This document shows positions 18,398 to 26,741 of a stretch of 64,000 bases of DNA, piece after piece. This DNA is from Lachnospiraceae bacterium. Its GTDB lineage: Bacteria > Bacillota_A > Clostridia > Lachnospirales > Lachnospiraceae. The stretch covers positions 1 to 64,000 of the forward strand of contig JAFWYN010000015.1 in the NCBI GenBank assembly GCA_017522685.1. Direction: 5' to 3'. The notes under the pieces are model-generated. The model did not search any database, was not told the DNA's origin, and was given only the letters and a program-made list of their open reading frames with translations. The position numbers and the translations under genes are program-made. Positions within the stretch are counted from its first letter, which is position 1, and the number at the start of each line of letters is the position of its first letter.

Positions 18398-19570
18398 ATG
18401 GAAGTGTATTTGGACAATTCGGCGACTACAAGGGTATTACCGGAAGTGGCGCAGCTGATGACCAAAGTAATGTGCGACGATTATGGAAATCCTTCCAGTA
18501 TGCATCGCAAAGGTGTGGAAGCGGAAAGCTATATCCGTTATGCAAAAGAGACTCTGGCAAGATTACTGAAGGTATCGGAGAAGGAAATCATCTTTACCTC
18601 CGGAGGTACGGAAGCAGATAATATGGCATTAATCGGTTGTGCCATGGCCAATATGCGTAGAGGCAGGCATCTGATTACCACAAGGATAGAGCATCCTGCA
18701 GTGCTGCAGACCATGAATTATCTGGAAAGTCAGGGCTTTCAGGTGACCTATCTTCCGGTGGATAAAACCGGAAGGGTACGGCTGGAGGATTTACAAAGAG
18801 CCATCCGTCCGGATACCATATTAGTTTCCATGATGTATGTAAATAATGAAATCGGTTCCCTGCAGCCTATTGCAGAAGCAGGAGCTTTGATTAAGAGGAT
18901 GAATCCCGCCATACTGTTCCATGTGGATGCAGTACAGGGATTTGGTAAGTTTAAGATTTATCCCAAGAAGCTGAATATAGACCTGATGTCCGTCAGCAGT
19001 CACAAGATTCATGGCCCCAAGGGTGTGGGTTTCCTGTATGTGGGTGAAAAGGTGAAGATACTGCCCATTACCTATGGCGGCGGTCAGCAGAAAAATATGC
19101 GTTCCGGTACGGAGAATGTGCCCGGGATTGCAGGTATGGCCAAGGCGGCAGAGCTTATGTATGAGCATTTGGATGAGGAAGTGCAACACCTGTATGAGTT
19201 GAAGGAATATTTTGTAAAGGGTGTAAGCAGTTTGGAGGGAATCCAGGTGAACGGACTCATACCGGGGGATGCGGACTGTCGTGCTACGGCGCCCCATGTG
19301 GTCAGTGTATCCGTGGCAGGTGTGCGTAGTGAGGTATTACTGCATGCGTTGGAGGATAAGGGAATCTATATTTCGGCAGGAAGTGCCTGTGCTTCCAATA
19401 AGCCCCAGACCTCAGAAACCCTGAAGGCCATCGGATTACAACGAGAATACTGGGATTCCACCATACGTTTCAGTTTTTCGGTGCTTACCACCAAGGAAGA
19501 GATTGATTATACATTGCAGGTATTGTATGAAATGATACCCATGCTGAGAAAATATACGCGGAGGAAATAA
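18398..19570 (+). CDS. Cysteine desulfurase (NifS/IscS family), partner of ThiI
   Basis: 390 residues. Fold-type I PLP enzyme that moves sulfur from cysteine to its own cysteine as persulfide. Seen: YLDNSATT start, HVDAVQ, SSHKIHGPKG with the PLP lysine Lys203, and SAGSACASNKPQ with the persulfide Cys331. It overlaps nothing but ends one base before thiI starts, so the pair is certainly co-transcribed. In Bacillus the equivalent pair NifZ-ThiI makes 4-thiouridine in tRNA, and this context suggests the same here. No IscU-type scaffold is adjacent, against a general Fe-S role. GGAGAG precedes the ATG. Confidence 0.92.
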   Translation: MEVYLDNSATTRVLPEVAQLMTKVMCDDYGNPSSMHRKGVEAESYIRYAKETLARLLKVSEKEIIFTSGGTEADNMALIGCAMANMRRGRHLITTRIEHPAVLQTMNYLESQGFQVTYLPVDKTGRVRLEDLQRAIRPDTILVSMMYVNNEIGSLQPIAEAGALIKRMNPAILFHVDAVQGFGKFKIYPKKLNIDLMSVSSHKIHGPKGVGFLYVGEKVKILPITYGGGQQKNMRSGTENVPGIAGMAKAAELMYEHLDEEVQHLYELKEYFVKGVSSLEGIQVNGLIPGDADCRATAPHVVSVSVAGVRSEVLLHALEDKGIYISAGSACASNKPQTSETLKAIGLQREYWDSTIRFSFSVLTTKEEIDYTLQVLYEMIPMLRKYTRRK

Positions 19571-19571
19571 A

Positions 19572-20750
19572 ATGTTTACTGCTTTTTTGATTAAGTATGC
19601 CGAAATCGGTATAAAAGGTAAAAACAGATATTTATTTGAAGATGCATTGGTGCAGCAGATTAAGTATGCACTGAAGAAGTGTGAGGGTGAGTTTAAGATT
19701 CACAAGACCCAGGGACGAATTTTCGTGGATGCATTAACAGAGTTTGATTTTGATGAGACTGTGGAGAATTTGCAGAAGGTATTCGGTATTTCCGGTATCT
19801 GTCCTGTGGTATCCATGGAGGATGAGGGCTTTGAGAAGCTTTGTGAAAACGTACTGAAATACATTGATGATGTATATCCGGACAAAAACATGACCTTTAA
19901 GGTGCATGCCCGTCGTGCCCGCAAGAACTTCCCCAAGGATTCCATGACCATCAATATGGAAATGGGTGAAGCTATCTTAAAGGCCTATCCGGAAATGCAT
20001 GTGGATGTACACAAGCCGGATATGATGTTAAATATTGAAATCCGTGAGAAGATTTATGTTTATTCTCAGATTATTCCCGGACCCGGCGGTATGCCCGTAG
20101 GTACCGGCGGAAAAGCGATGTTGCTTTTATCCGGTGGCATTGATTCCCCTGTAGCAGGCTATATGATTGCCAAGCGTGGTGTGAAGATTGATGCAGTATA
20201 TTTCCATGCACCTCCGTACACCTCTGACAGAGCAAAGCAGAAGGTAGTGGATTTGGCAAGATTGGTTTCTAAGTATACAGGTCCCATTTATTTGCATGTG
20301 ATTAATTTTACGGATATTCAGCTGTATATCTATGAGAATTGCCCTCATGAAGAACTGACTATCATCATGCGTCGTTATATGATGCGTATTGCAGAGACCA
20401 TTGCCAAGCAGACAGATTGTCTGGGACTCATCACCGGTGAAAGTATCGGTCAGGTGGCAAGCCAGACCATGGCTTCCCTGGTGGCTACCAATGAAGTATG
20501 TGAGCTTCCCGTATACAGACCTTTGATTGGTTTTGATAAGCAGGAAATCGTGGAAATCTCTGAGAAAATCGGAACCTTTGAGACTTCCATTCTGCCTTAC
20601 GAGGATTGCTGTACCATTTTCGTGGCTAAGCACCCTGTGACCAAGCCCAATGTAAAGGTAATCCGTAAGCATGAACAGAATTTGGAAGAAAAGATTGACG
20701 AATTGGTAAAGACAGCGTTAGAGACCGATGAGTTGATTGTGGTTAGTTAG
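19572..20750 (+). CDS. thiI: tRNA 4-thiouridine synthase ThiI
   Basis: 392 residues. ThiI adenylates U8 of tRNA and inserts sulfur. Seen: an N-terminal ferredoxin-like region and THUMP domain (roughly 60-165), the PP-loop LLLSGGIDSPVAGY (SGGIDS at 187-192), and the conserved GESIGQVASQT and PYEDCCTIF segments. The length shows the short form without the C-terminal rhodanese domain, as in other Firmicutes, so the upstream cysteine desulfurase must give sulfur directly. The role in thiazole synthesis is not needed in this short class. Confidence 0.95.
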   Translation: MFTAFLIKYAEIGIKGKNRYLFEDALVQQIKYALKKCEGEFKIHKTQGRIFVDALTEFDFDETVENLQKVFGISGICPVVSMEDEGFEKLCENVLKYIDDVYPDKNMTFKVHARRARKNFPKDSMTINMEMGEAILKAYPEMHVDVHKPDMMLNIEIREKIYVYSQIIPGPGGMPVGTGGKAMLLLSGGIDSPVAGYMIAKRGVKIDAVYFHAPPYTSDRAKQKVVDLARLVSKYTGPIYLHVINFTDIQLYIYENCPHEELTIIMRRYMMRIAETIAKQTDCLGLITGESIGQVASQTMASLVATNEVCELPVYRPLIGFDKQEIVEISEKIGTFETSILPYEDCCTIFVAKHPVTKPNVKVIRKHEQNLEEKIDELVKTALETDELIVVS

Positions 20751-20786
20751 AAAATAAAAACCCCGGAAACCATTTGGCTTCCGGGG
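20750..20786 (-). terminator. Terminator of the HPr-like gene (minus strand)
   Basis: CCCCGGAA (20761-20768) pairs with TTCCGGGG (20779-20786). On the minus strand the stem is followed by TTTTTATTTT; on the plus strand no T-run follows, so it mainly serves the minus-strand gene. Confidence 0.75.
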
Positions 20787-20800
20787 TGTGCGATTACAGA

Positions 20801-21031
20801 TTAGATCATGTAAGGTGCTAATACAGCCATAACCTCATCAATGTTCTCTTCGGCATGGATGTTTAAATCGATGGGCTTAGAAAGGTCTAAGCTGAAAATA
20901 CCCATAATGGACTTCGCATCGATAACGTATCTGCCGGATACTAAATCGAAATCATAATCGAATTTGGTGATGTCATTCACGAAGGATTTAACCTTGTCAA
21001 TGGAATTAAGTGAAATCTGAACTGTCTTCAT
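20801..21031 (-). CDS. HPr-like protein lacking the phosphorylatable histidine
   Basis: 76 residues aligning over their whole length with HPr: TKFDYDFDLVSGRY matches the segment after helix 1, and AKSIMGIFSLDL matches the KSIMGVMSLG block with the regulatory serine at Ser41 (Ser46 of HPr). The GxHARPA motif is gone; by alignment the catalytic His15 is Ser10 and Arg17 is Asp12. It therefore cannot relay phosphate in the PTS, but could be a target of HPr kinase and a CcpA corepressor like Crh of Bacillus. That role is inference. Single-gene unit with its own promoter and terminator. Confidence 0.85.
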   Translation of the reverse strand: MKTVQISLNSIDKVKSFVNDITKFDYDFDLVSGRYVIDAKSIMGIFSLDLSKPIDLNIHAEENIDEVMAVLAPYMI

Positions 21032-21072
21032 AATATCTACCTCCTTAATGTTTTATCATACCCTCGTTTATC

Positions 21073-21101
21073 ATATTAAAGTGAAGATGTGAAAAAGTCA
21101 A
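21073..21101 (-). promoter_or_regulatory. Promoter of the HPr-like gene
   Basis: On the minus strand TTGACT (21101-21096) and TAATAT (21078-21073) are 17 bases apart, about 40 bases before the start. Confidence 0.6.
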
Positions 21102-21134
21102 GGAGCAAACAATACAAAATTAGTGAGGAAAAAC

Positions 21135-22535
21135 ATGAAAAATGTGGCATTACACAATCTTGGTTGCAAGGTAAATTCCCATGAATTGGACGTTGTGCAA
21201 CAAATGTTACAGGAAAATGGATATAATATTGTATCATTTGATGAAAAGGCGGATATTTATATTGTAAATACCTGTACGGTAACTAATATGGCGGACAGAA
21301 AGAGCCGTCAGATGCTCCATCGCGCCAAGGCAAAGAATCCGGAAGCTATCGTGGTGGCAATCGGTTGTTATGTACAGACCGGTAAGGAGGATGTGTTGCC
21401 GGATGACAGTATAGACCTTGCCATCGGTAACAATCGTAAGAAGGATATTGTAAATATTATAGAGAGCTATCTGAAGGAAAGAGGCATGCTTGATACAGGG
21501 GACAAGGTGGACAAGACCTTGCAGGACACCACCATTATCGATGTGAATCAGACCTTTGAATATGAGGAAATGACTCTGAAGAAAACAGCAGAGCACACCC
21601 GTGCTTATATCAAGATTCAGGATGGCTGTAATCAGTTTTGTACCTATTGTATTATTCCCTATGCCCGTGGCAGAGTAAGAAGTCGTAAGTGGGAGGATAT
21701 CAAAAAGGAAGTAGAAGGTCTGGTGAAAGCCGGCTATAAGGAAATCGTGCTGACCGGTATCCATATCAGTTCCTATGGGATTGATTTTGAGAAAGAAGCT
21801 TGGCAGCAGGGAGTCAGTAAGGAGGTCTTAAAGTCGGAGGGAAGACATGATTATTCCGGAGATTCCAAGCTGATGGATTTGATAGAGAGGATTCATGGAA
21901 TAGAAGGACTGGAGCGTATTCGTATCGGTTCCTTAGAACCCCGAATTGTAACGGAAGAATTTGCAAAGAGACTGGCTATGCTTTCCAAAATATGTCCTCA
22001 TTTTCACCTGTCCCTGCAAAGCGGTTCTGACAGTACCTTGAAGCGTATGAACCGTCACTATACTACGCATGAATATCGACAAAGTGTGGAAATGCTTCGT
22101 GCCGCTTTTGGTCGCCCGGCTATTACTACGGATGTGATAGTGGGATTTCCGCAGGAGACAGAGGAAGAGTTTGCACAAACCAAGGCATTTTTAGAGGAAA
22201 TAGGCTTTTTTGAGATGCATATCTTTAAATATTCCAAGCGCAGAGGCACTATCGCGGCTAATATGCCGGGTCAGGTGCCGGATCCGGTGAAGACCGCCAG
22301 AAGCAATGTATTACTGGAATTGGAAGGAAAGCAGTCCAAAGAATTCCGTAGCTTTTATCTGGGAAAAGAAGTAGAGGTTTTGTTTGAAGAAAGCAAGGAA
22401 ATAAATGGTAGAACATATCAAATCGGTCATACTAAGGATTATGTGAAGGTGGCGGTAAGCAGTGACGAAGATTTGGTAAACGAGTTAAGAAACGTCAAAA
22501 TAGAGCGATTTTTGCTGGATGATGTGCTAAATTAA
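21135..22535 (+). CDS. mtaB: tRNA t6A37 methylthiotransferase MtaB
   Basis: 466 residues. MtaB converts N6-threonylcarbamoyladenosine at position 37 to its 2-methylthio form. It is a radical SAM enzyme: N-terminal UPF0004 domain starting HNLGCKVNSHELD with NTCTVTN and AIGCYVQ (three cluster cysteines), the radical SAM motif CNQFCTYC, and a C-terminal TRAM domain (about 400-460). HNLGCKVN distinguishes MtaB from MiaB and RimO. The start at 21135 follows GAGGA; a GTG at 21123 overlaps the site. A helical, charged insert around residues 215-235 (KEAWQQGVSKEVLKSEGRHD) is longer than in Bacillus YqeV. Confidence 0.94.
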   Translation: MKNVALHNLGCKVNSHELDVVQQMLQENGYNIVSFDEKADIYIVNTCTVTNMADRKSRQMLHRAKAKNPEAIVVAIGCYVQTGKEDVLPDDSIDLAIGNNRKKDIVNIIESYLKERGMLDTGDKVDKTLQDTTIIDVNQTFEYEEMTLKKTAEHTRAYIKIQDGCNQFCTYCIIPYARGRVRSRKWEDIKKEVEGLVKAGYKEIVLTGIHISSYGIDFEKEAWQQGVSKEVLKSEGRHDYSGDSKLMDLIERIHGIEGLERIRIGSLEPRIVTEEFAKRLAMLSKICPHFHLSLQSGSDSTLKRMNRHYTTHEYRQSVEMLRAAFGRPAITTDVIVGFPQETEEEFAQTKAFLEEIGFFEMHIFKYSKRRGTIAANMPGQVPDPVKTARSNVLLELEGKQSKEFRSFYLGKEVEVLFEESKEINGRTYQIGHTKDYVKVAVSSDEDLVNELRNVKIERFLLDDVLN

Positions 22536-22557
22536 CCGTAGAAATCATGAAGATGCA

Positions 22558-22586
22558 TTGAAATTTTCGTGATAATAAGGTATGAT
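22558..22586 (+). promoter_or_regulatory. Promoter of the ireB operon
   Basis: TTGAAA (22558-22563) and TATGAT (22581-22586), 17 bases apart, 58 bases before the ireB start. Confidence 0.65.
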
Positions 22587-22644
22587 AAAAAGATAATACA
22601 GGGTTACAGCAATAGGAATTGGTACATTGAGGAGGAACGAAAGA

Positions 22645-22905
22645 ATGGGAGACTTGACCAATACACAATACTTTAAAGTACAGGCGGAACCGGAGACCGG
22701 TGTGAAAATAATTCTTTCCACAGTGTATGAAGCGTTGACGGAAAAAGGTTATGACCCGGTGAATCAGATTGTTGGTTATATAATGAGTGGGGATCCTACC
22801 TACATTACCAGCCATATGGGAGCCAGAAGTCTGATTATGAAGGTGGAACGTGATGAATTGGTAGAGGAGCTTTTGAAGGAGTACATCCGGACCAAGGGAT
22901 GGTAA
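22645..22905 (+). CDS. IreB family regulatory phosphoprotein (UPF0297)
   Basis: 86 residues, the full family length. Family-typical segments are [46 protein letters not shown] and [22 protein letters not shown] (quoted here in pieces of the same protein). In Enterococcus IreB is phosphorylated by the kinase IreK and affects cephalosporin tolerance. The ATG at 22645 follows GAGGAGG. It starts the conserved block ireB-ruvX-DUF1292 that in Bacillus (yrzL-yrrK-yrzB) leads on to mltG, trmR and trhP, as it does here after rnj and ylbF. Confidence 0.93.
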   Translation: MGDLTNTQYFKVQAEPETGVKIILSTVYEALTEKGYDPVNQIVGYIMSGDPTYITSHMGARSLIMKVERDELVEELLKEYIRTKGW

Positions 22906-22954
22906 AAGCTGCCAAATGTTACGATAGAGAACAGAAAGGGCATGGTAGAAGTTT

Positions 22955-23380
22955 ATGCGTATCATGGGCTTGGATTTTGGATCCAAAACAGTGGGAGTTG
23001 CCATAAGTGATGCACTTTTGATAACAGCACAGGGCATCGAGATTATCCGCCGCAAGGAGGAGAATAAGCTGCGTCAGACATTGGCCAGAATCGAAGAACT
23101 GATTGTAGAGTACGAAGTAGAGGAAATCGTGCTTGGGATGCCGAAGAATATGAATGCCACGGAAGGGGAGAGAGTAGCCCTGACCATGGAATTCAAGGAA
23201 AAACTGGAGAGAAGAACAGGGTTACCTGTTCATATGTGGGACGAAAGATTAACCACAGTAGCAGCAGACAGAGCAATGATGGAAGCAGGAATCCGAAGGG
23301 AGAACCGAAAGGATTATGTGGACATGATTGCTGCAACCCTGATTTTACAGGGATTTCTGGATAGGAGAAGCAATGAGTAA
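22955..23380 (+). CDS. ruvX: Putative Holliday junction resolvase / pre-16S rRNA nuclease RuvX (YqgF)
   Basis: 141 residues. RNase H-like fold: [18 protein letters not shown] with the first catalytic Asp, [15 protein letters not shown], then [14 protein letters not shown] and [12 protein letters not shown] with the last Asp. E. coli YqgF trims the 5' end of pre-16S rRNA; other members cut branched DNA. The next gene starts inside its last codons (8-base overlap), showing translational coupling. Confidence 0.94.
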   Translation: MRIMGLDFGSKTVGVAISDALLITAQGIEIIRRKEENKLRQTLARIEELIVEYEVEEIVLGMPKNMNATEGERVALTMEFKEKLERRTGLPVHMWDERLTTVAADRAMMEAGIRRENRKDYVDMIAATLILQGFLDRRSNE

Positions 23381-23648
23381 ATTAGAAAAAATTACATTTC
23401 ATCCGGACGGAGAAGCACCCGTAGAGTTTTTTGTACTGGAGCAGACCCGCATCGGTGGTTACAATTATATACTGGTGACCGATTTTGAGGAAGGCGACGG
23501 AGAGGCATTGATTCTAAAAGATTTGTCACAGGACGGCGATGAGGAGAGCGTTTTTACAATTGTATCCGACGATGAGGAGCTGGCAGCAGTAGCCGGTGTG
23601 TTCGAAAGCATGTTGGACGATATCGAATTCGTACAGGATGAAGAGTAG
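23373..23648 (+). CDS. DUF1292 family protein (UPF0473)
   Basis: 91 residues, acidic. Matches the small DUF1292 family always found beside ireB and ruvX in Firmicutes (YrzB in Bacillus): [19 protein letters not shown] and a C-terminal run of Asp/Glu. No biochemical role is established. The ATG overlaps the stop of ruvX (ATGAGTAA), so it is translationally coupled. Confidence 0.9.
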   Translation: MSKLEKITFHPDGEAPVEFFVLEQTRIGGYNYILVTDFEEGDGEALILKDLSQDGDEESVFTIVSDDEELAAVAGVFESMLDDIEFVQDEE

Positions 23649-23667
23649 GAACGTGGAGGAAAATTGA

Positions 23668-25344
23668 TTGAGTAAGAAAAAAGAGAATATAAATGTGTCC
23701 AAGCTGAAGGTGATACCCTTAGGCGGTTTGGAGCAGATTGGTATGAATATTACTGCCTTCGAATATGAGGACAGTATTATTGTTGTGGATTGCGGTTTGG
23801 CCTTTCCGGCAGATGATATGCTGGGTATCGATTTGGTTATTCCGGATATTACCTACCTCAAGGATAAAGTGGATAAGGTAAAGGGCTTTGTCATTACCCA
23901 TGGACATGAGGATCATATTGGTGCGTTACCTTATATTTTGAAGGAGCTGAATGCACCCGTATATGCGACCCGCCTGACCATGGGGATTATTGAGAATAAG
24001 CTGAAGGAGCACAGCCTGTTAAAGACCACTAAGAGAAAAGTGGTGAAATTTGGTCAGTCCATTAATCTGGGTCAGTTCAGAGTGGAATTTATCAAAACCA
24101 ACCATAGTATTGTGGATGCGGCAGCATTGGCCATTTATTCCCCCGCAGGCACCGTGGTGCATACAGGGGATTTCAAGGTAGATTATACTCCGGTATACGG
24201 AGATGCCATTGATTTACAACGTTTTGCTGAGATTGGCAAAAAGGGCGTATTGGCATTGATGTGTGATTCTACCAATGCAGAGAGACCCGGTTTTACCCAG
24301 TCGGAAAGAACAGTGGGCAAAACTTTTGATACACTGTTTGAGGAGCACAAGAGCAGCAGAATATTTGTGGCTACCTTTGCTTCTAACGTAGACCGTGTAC
24401 AGCAGATTATTAATACAGCATATAAATTTGGCCGTAAGGTAGTGGTGGAAGGCCGCAGTATGGTCAGCATCATTGAGACCGCATCCAATCTGGGATGTAT
24501 CAGTATACCTGACAATACACTGATTGAAATTGATCAACTGAAAAATTATCCTGATGAGCAACAGGTTATCATTACCACCGGAAGCCAGGGGGAAAGTATG
24601 GCAGCACTGAGCCGTATGGCCAGCAATATGCACCGTAAGATTACCATTGGTCACGGGGATACGGTTATTTTCTCATCCAGCCCCATTCCCGGCAATGAGA
24701 AGGCGGTTACCAAGGTGATTAATGAGTTGCTTCGCAAGGGTGCGGATGTTATTTTCCAGGATACCCATGTATCCGGACATGCCTGCCAGGAAGAAATCAA
24801 ACTGATTTACACCCTGGTGCGTCCCAAGTATGCGGTTCCCGTGCATGGTGAATACAAGCATTTAAAGGCACAGGCGAAGATTGCACAGAGTCTGGGAATT
24901 GAGAAAGAGAATACCTTTATTCTTTCATCCGGCGATATTTTGGAGCTGTCAGAGGAGGATGCACAGATTACCGGAAAGGTACCTGTAGGCGGTATTCTGG
25001 TGGATGGTCTGGGAGTAGGAGACGTAGGAAATGTGGTACTGCGTGACCGCCAGCATCTGGCAGAAGACGGTATCATTATTGTGGTGATGTCCCTGGACGG
25101 TTATACCGGCCAGCTGGTGGCAGGACCGGATATTGTAACCCGTGGCTTTGTGTATGTAAGAGAATCAGATGAGCTGATGGAAGAAGCCAGAGTGGTGGTA
25201 GATGAAGCCATTAATCACTGTATTGAACGTGGCATCTCCGACTGGGGTAAGCTGAAAAATACAACCAAGGATGCGCTGGGAGACTATGTCTGGAGAAAGA
25301 CCAAGAGACGTCCCATGATTTTGCCCATCATTATGGAGGTTTAG
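23668..25344 (+). CDS. rnj: Ribonuclease J
   Basis: 558 residues. Metallo-beta-lactamase/beta-CASP nuclease that degrades and processes RNA, with 5'-3' exonuclease and endonuclease activity. Seen: the metal motif HGHEDH (78-83), MCDSTNAERPG, the beta-CASP region with GSQGES and SSSPIPGNE, HVSGHA, and PVHGEYKHL. The start is TTG at 23668 behind GGAGG, 19 bases after the DUF1292 gene. Its insertion between the DUF1292 gene and the mltG-like gene differs from the Bacillus order. The C-terminal domain is of normal length, so it should be a full RNase J1-type protein. Confidence 0.93.
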   Translation: MSKKKENINVSKLKVIPLGGLEQIGMNITAFEYEDSIIVVDCGLAFPADDMLGIDLVIPDITYLKDKVDKVKGFVITHGHEDHIGALPYILKELNAPVYATRLTMGIIENKLKEHSLLKTTKRKVVKFGQSINLGQFRVEFIKTNHSIVDAAALAIYSPAGTVVHTGDFKVDYTPVYGDAIDLQRFAEIGKKGVLALMCDSTNAERPGFTQSERTVGKTFDTLFEEHKSSRIFVATFASNVDRVQQIINTAYKFGRKVVVEGRSMVSIIETASNLGCISIPDNTLIEIDQLKNYPDEQQVIITTGSQGESMAALSRMASNMHRKITIGHGDTVIFSSSPIPGNEKAVTKVINELLRKGADVIFQDTHVSGHACQEEIKLIYTLVRPKYAVPVHGEYKHLKAQAKIAQSLGIEKENTFILSSGDILELSEEDAQITGKVPVGGILVDGLGVGDVGNVVLRDRQHLAEDGIIIVVMSLDGYTGQLVAGPDIVTRGFVYVRESDELMEEARVVVDEAINHCIERGISDWGKLKNTTKDALGDYVWRKTKRRPMILPIIMEV

Positions 25345-25345
25345 T

Positions 25346-25657
25346 ATGGAGCAGGCGTTGCAGGCATATATAGACAAGATTCTGGAGTCCCGGGAGTATA
25401 AGGAGTATGCCCTGCAAAAGGAGCGTGTGAAGGCATATCCCGAATTAAAGGCCCAGATTGATGAGTTCAGAGCCAAAAACTTTGAGATGCAGACCGGAAA
25501 AGACATGGTATTTGAAAAGATTGAAGCCTTTGAAAGAGAGTATCGTGATTTTCGGGAGAATCCGTTGGTAAATGATTTCCTGGCGGCGGAGCTGGCATTT
25601 TGCAGACTGATACAGAACAATAATGTACGGATTGCGGATGCCATTGATTTTGAATAA
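25346..25657 (+). CDS. YlbF family regulator
   Basis: 103 residues, almost all helical and charged, with the YlbF/YmcA (DUF964) pattern: SREYKEYALQKERVKAYPEL and an ending LIQNNNVRIADAI. In Bacillus YlbF, YmcA and YaaT form the Y-complex that guides RNase Y in mRNA maturation. Here the gene starts one base after the stop of the RNase J gene, so a link with RNA decay fits by position. GGAGG lies in the end of rnj. Confidence 0.85.
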   Translation: MEQALQAYIDKILESREYKEYALQKERVKAYPELKAQIDEFRAKNFEMQTGKDMVFEKIEAFEREYRDFRENPLVNDFLAAELAFCRLIQNNNVRIADAIDFE

Positions 25658-25693
25658 CAGATGTCGGGGATTTGGTTCATATGGAGGAAACGT

Positions 25694-26077
25694 ATGAAGG
25701 TAAGAGATATCGTATTAACAGTGTGTGAGACCATACTGAAGGTGGCGATTATAGCAATCATAGCAATGTTTATATACAAGGGTGCTTTGCTGGCATATGA
25801 TTACGGCTATCGTATTTTTGAGGAGCCGGCTATGGCAGCTGAGGACGAAGGCAGAGAAGTGGTGGTTACCATTCCGGAGGGTATGTCAGCTAAGGAAATG
25901 GGACAGCTTTTATTAATGAAGGGGTTGATTCGGGACGAGAAGCTGTTTCGAATCCAACATGCACTTTCAGAATATAAAAAGGATTTATTGCCGGGTACCT
26001 TTACCCTGAACACCAATATGACGGTGGATGAGATGTTGAAGTTTATGACCATTGCACCGGAAACGAAAGAAGAATAG
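25694..26077 (+). CDS. Truncated MltG/YceG-like protein (membrane anchor plus LysM-like domain only)
   Basis: 127 residues. A membrane helix (about 8-30) is followed by the first extracellular domain of MltG: VVTIPEGMSAKEMGQLLL, then LRDE-like and LLPGTFTLNTNMTVDEML. Full MltG (about 340 residues) continues into the YceG catalytic domain with its conserved Glu; here the reading frame stops normally after the LysM-like domain, with no catalytic remnant before trmR starts two bases later. The position equals that of mltG (yrrL) in Bacillus. Start at 25694 behind GGAGG; earlier codons lie upstream of that site. Likely a non-catalytic relative. Confidence 0.8.
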   Translation: MKVRDIVLTVCETILKVAIIAIIAMFIYKGALLAYDYGYRIFEEPAMAAEDEGREVVVTIPEGMSAKEMGQLLLMKGLIRDEKLFRIQHALSEYKKDLLPGTFTLNTNMTVDEMLKFMTIAPETKEE

Positions 26078-26078
26078 T

Positions 26079-26741
26079 ATGATAGTAGATGATAGAATGG
26101 TTGCCTTTATTAATTCATTTGATAAAGGCAATACGCCTTTTTTGAACGAAATAGAGAAATTTGCCCTGGAAACAGAGGTACCCATCATCCGTAAGGAGAT
26201 GCAGACCTTTTTGCGGTTTTTACTGACCATGAAACGGCCTATGAAAATTCTGGAGGTAGGAACAGCCATCGGCTTTTCGGCGCTCCTTATGAGTGAGTAT
26301 GCGCCGAAGGGGTGTCAGATTACTACGATAGAGAAGTATGAGCCCAGGATTCCCATTGCAAGGGAGAACTTTAAGAAGGCAGGTAAGGAAGAAGGTATCA
26401 CCTTATTAGAGGGGGATGCTACAGATATTTTGCGGCAACTGGATGGTCAATATGACTTGATTTTTATGGATGCGGCAAAGGGGCAGTACATCCATTTCAT
26501 GCCGGATATTCTGCGCCTTTTGGCAGTGGATGGTTTGTTGCTTTCCGATAATGTGTTACAGGACGGGGATGTGATAGAGTCCCGCTATGCGGTGGTACGA
26601 AGAAACCGAACCATTCACGGCAGAATGCGTGAGTATTTGTATGAACTGACCCATCATCCTCAGTTGGAGACCTGTATTTTGCCGGTGGGGGATGGTATTA
26701 CATTAAGTGTAAAAAAGGCTATGCCTGAGGAGAAAGAATGA
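26079..26741 (+). CDS. trmR: tRNA 5-hydroxyuridine methyltransferase TrmR (O-methyltransferase)
   Basis: 220 residues. Class I SAM methyltransferase of the catechol O-methyltransferase type: ILEVGTAIGFSALLM, then ITTIEKYEP, LIFMDAAKGQYI and LLSDNVLQDGDV. In Bacillus TrmR (YrrM) methylates 5-hydroxyuridine at tRNA position 34 to 5-methoxyuridine, after hydroxylation by TrhP. The next gene is trhP with a 4-base overlap, which makes this assignment strong. Start at 26079, directly after the previous stop; an upstream TTG at 26052 is inside the previous gene. Confidence 0.9.
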   Translation: MIVDDRMVAFINSFDKGNTPFLNEIEKFALETEVPIIRKEMQTFLRFLLTMKRPMKILEVGTAIGFSALLMSEYAPKGCQITTIEKYEPRIPIARENFKKAGKEEGITLLEGDATDILRQLDGQYDLIFMDAAKGQYIHFMPDILRLLAVDGLLLSDNVLQDGDVIESRYAVVRRNRTIHGRMREYLYELTHHPQLETCILPVGDGITLSVKKAMPEEKE

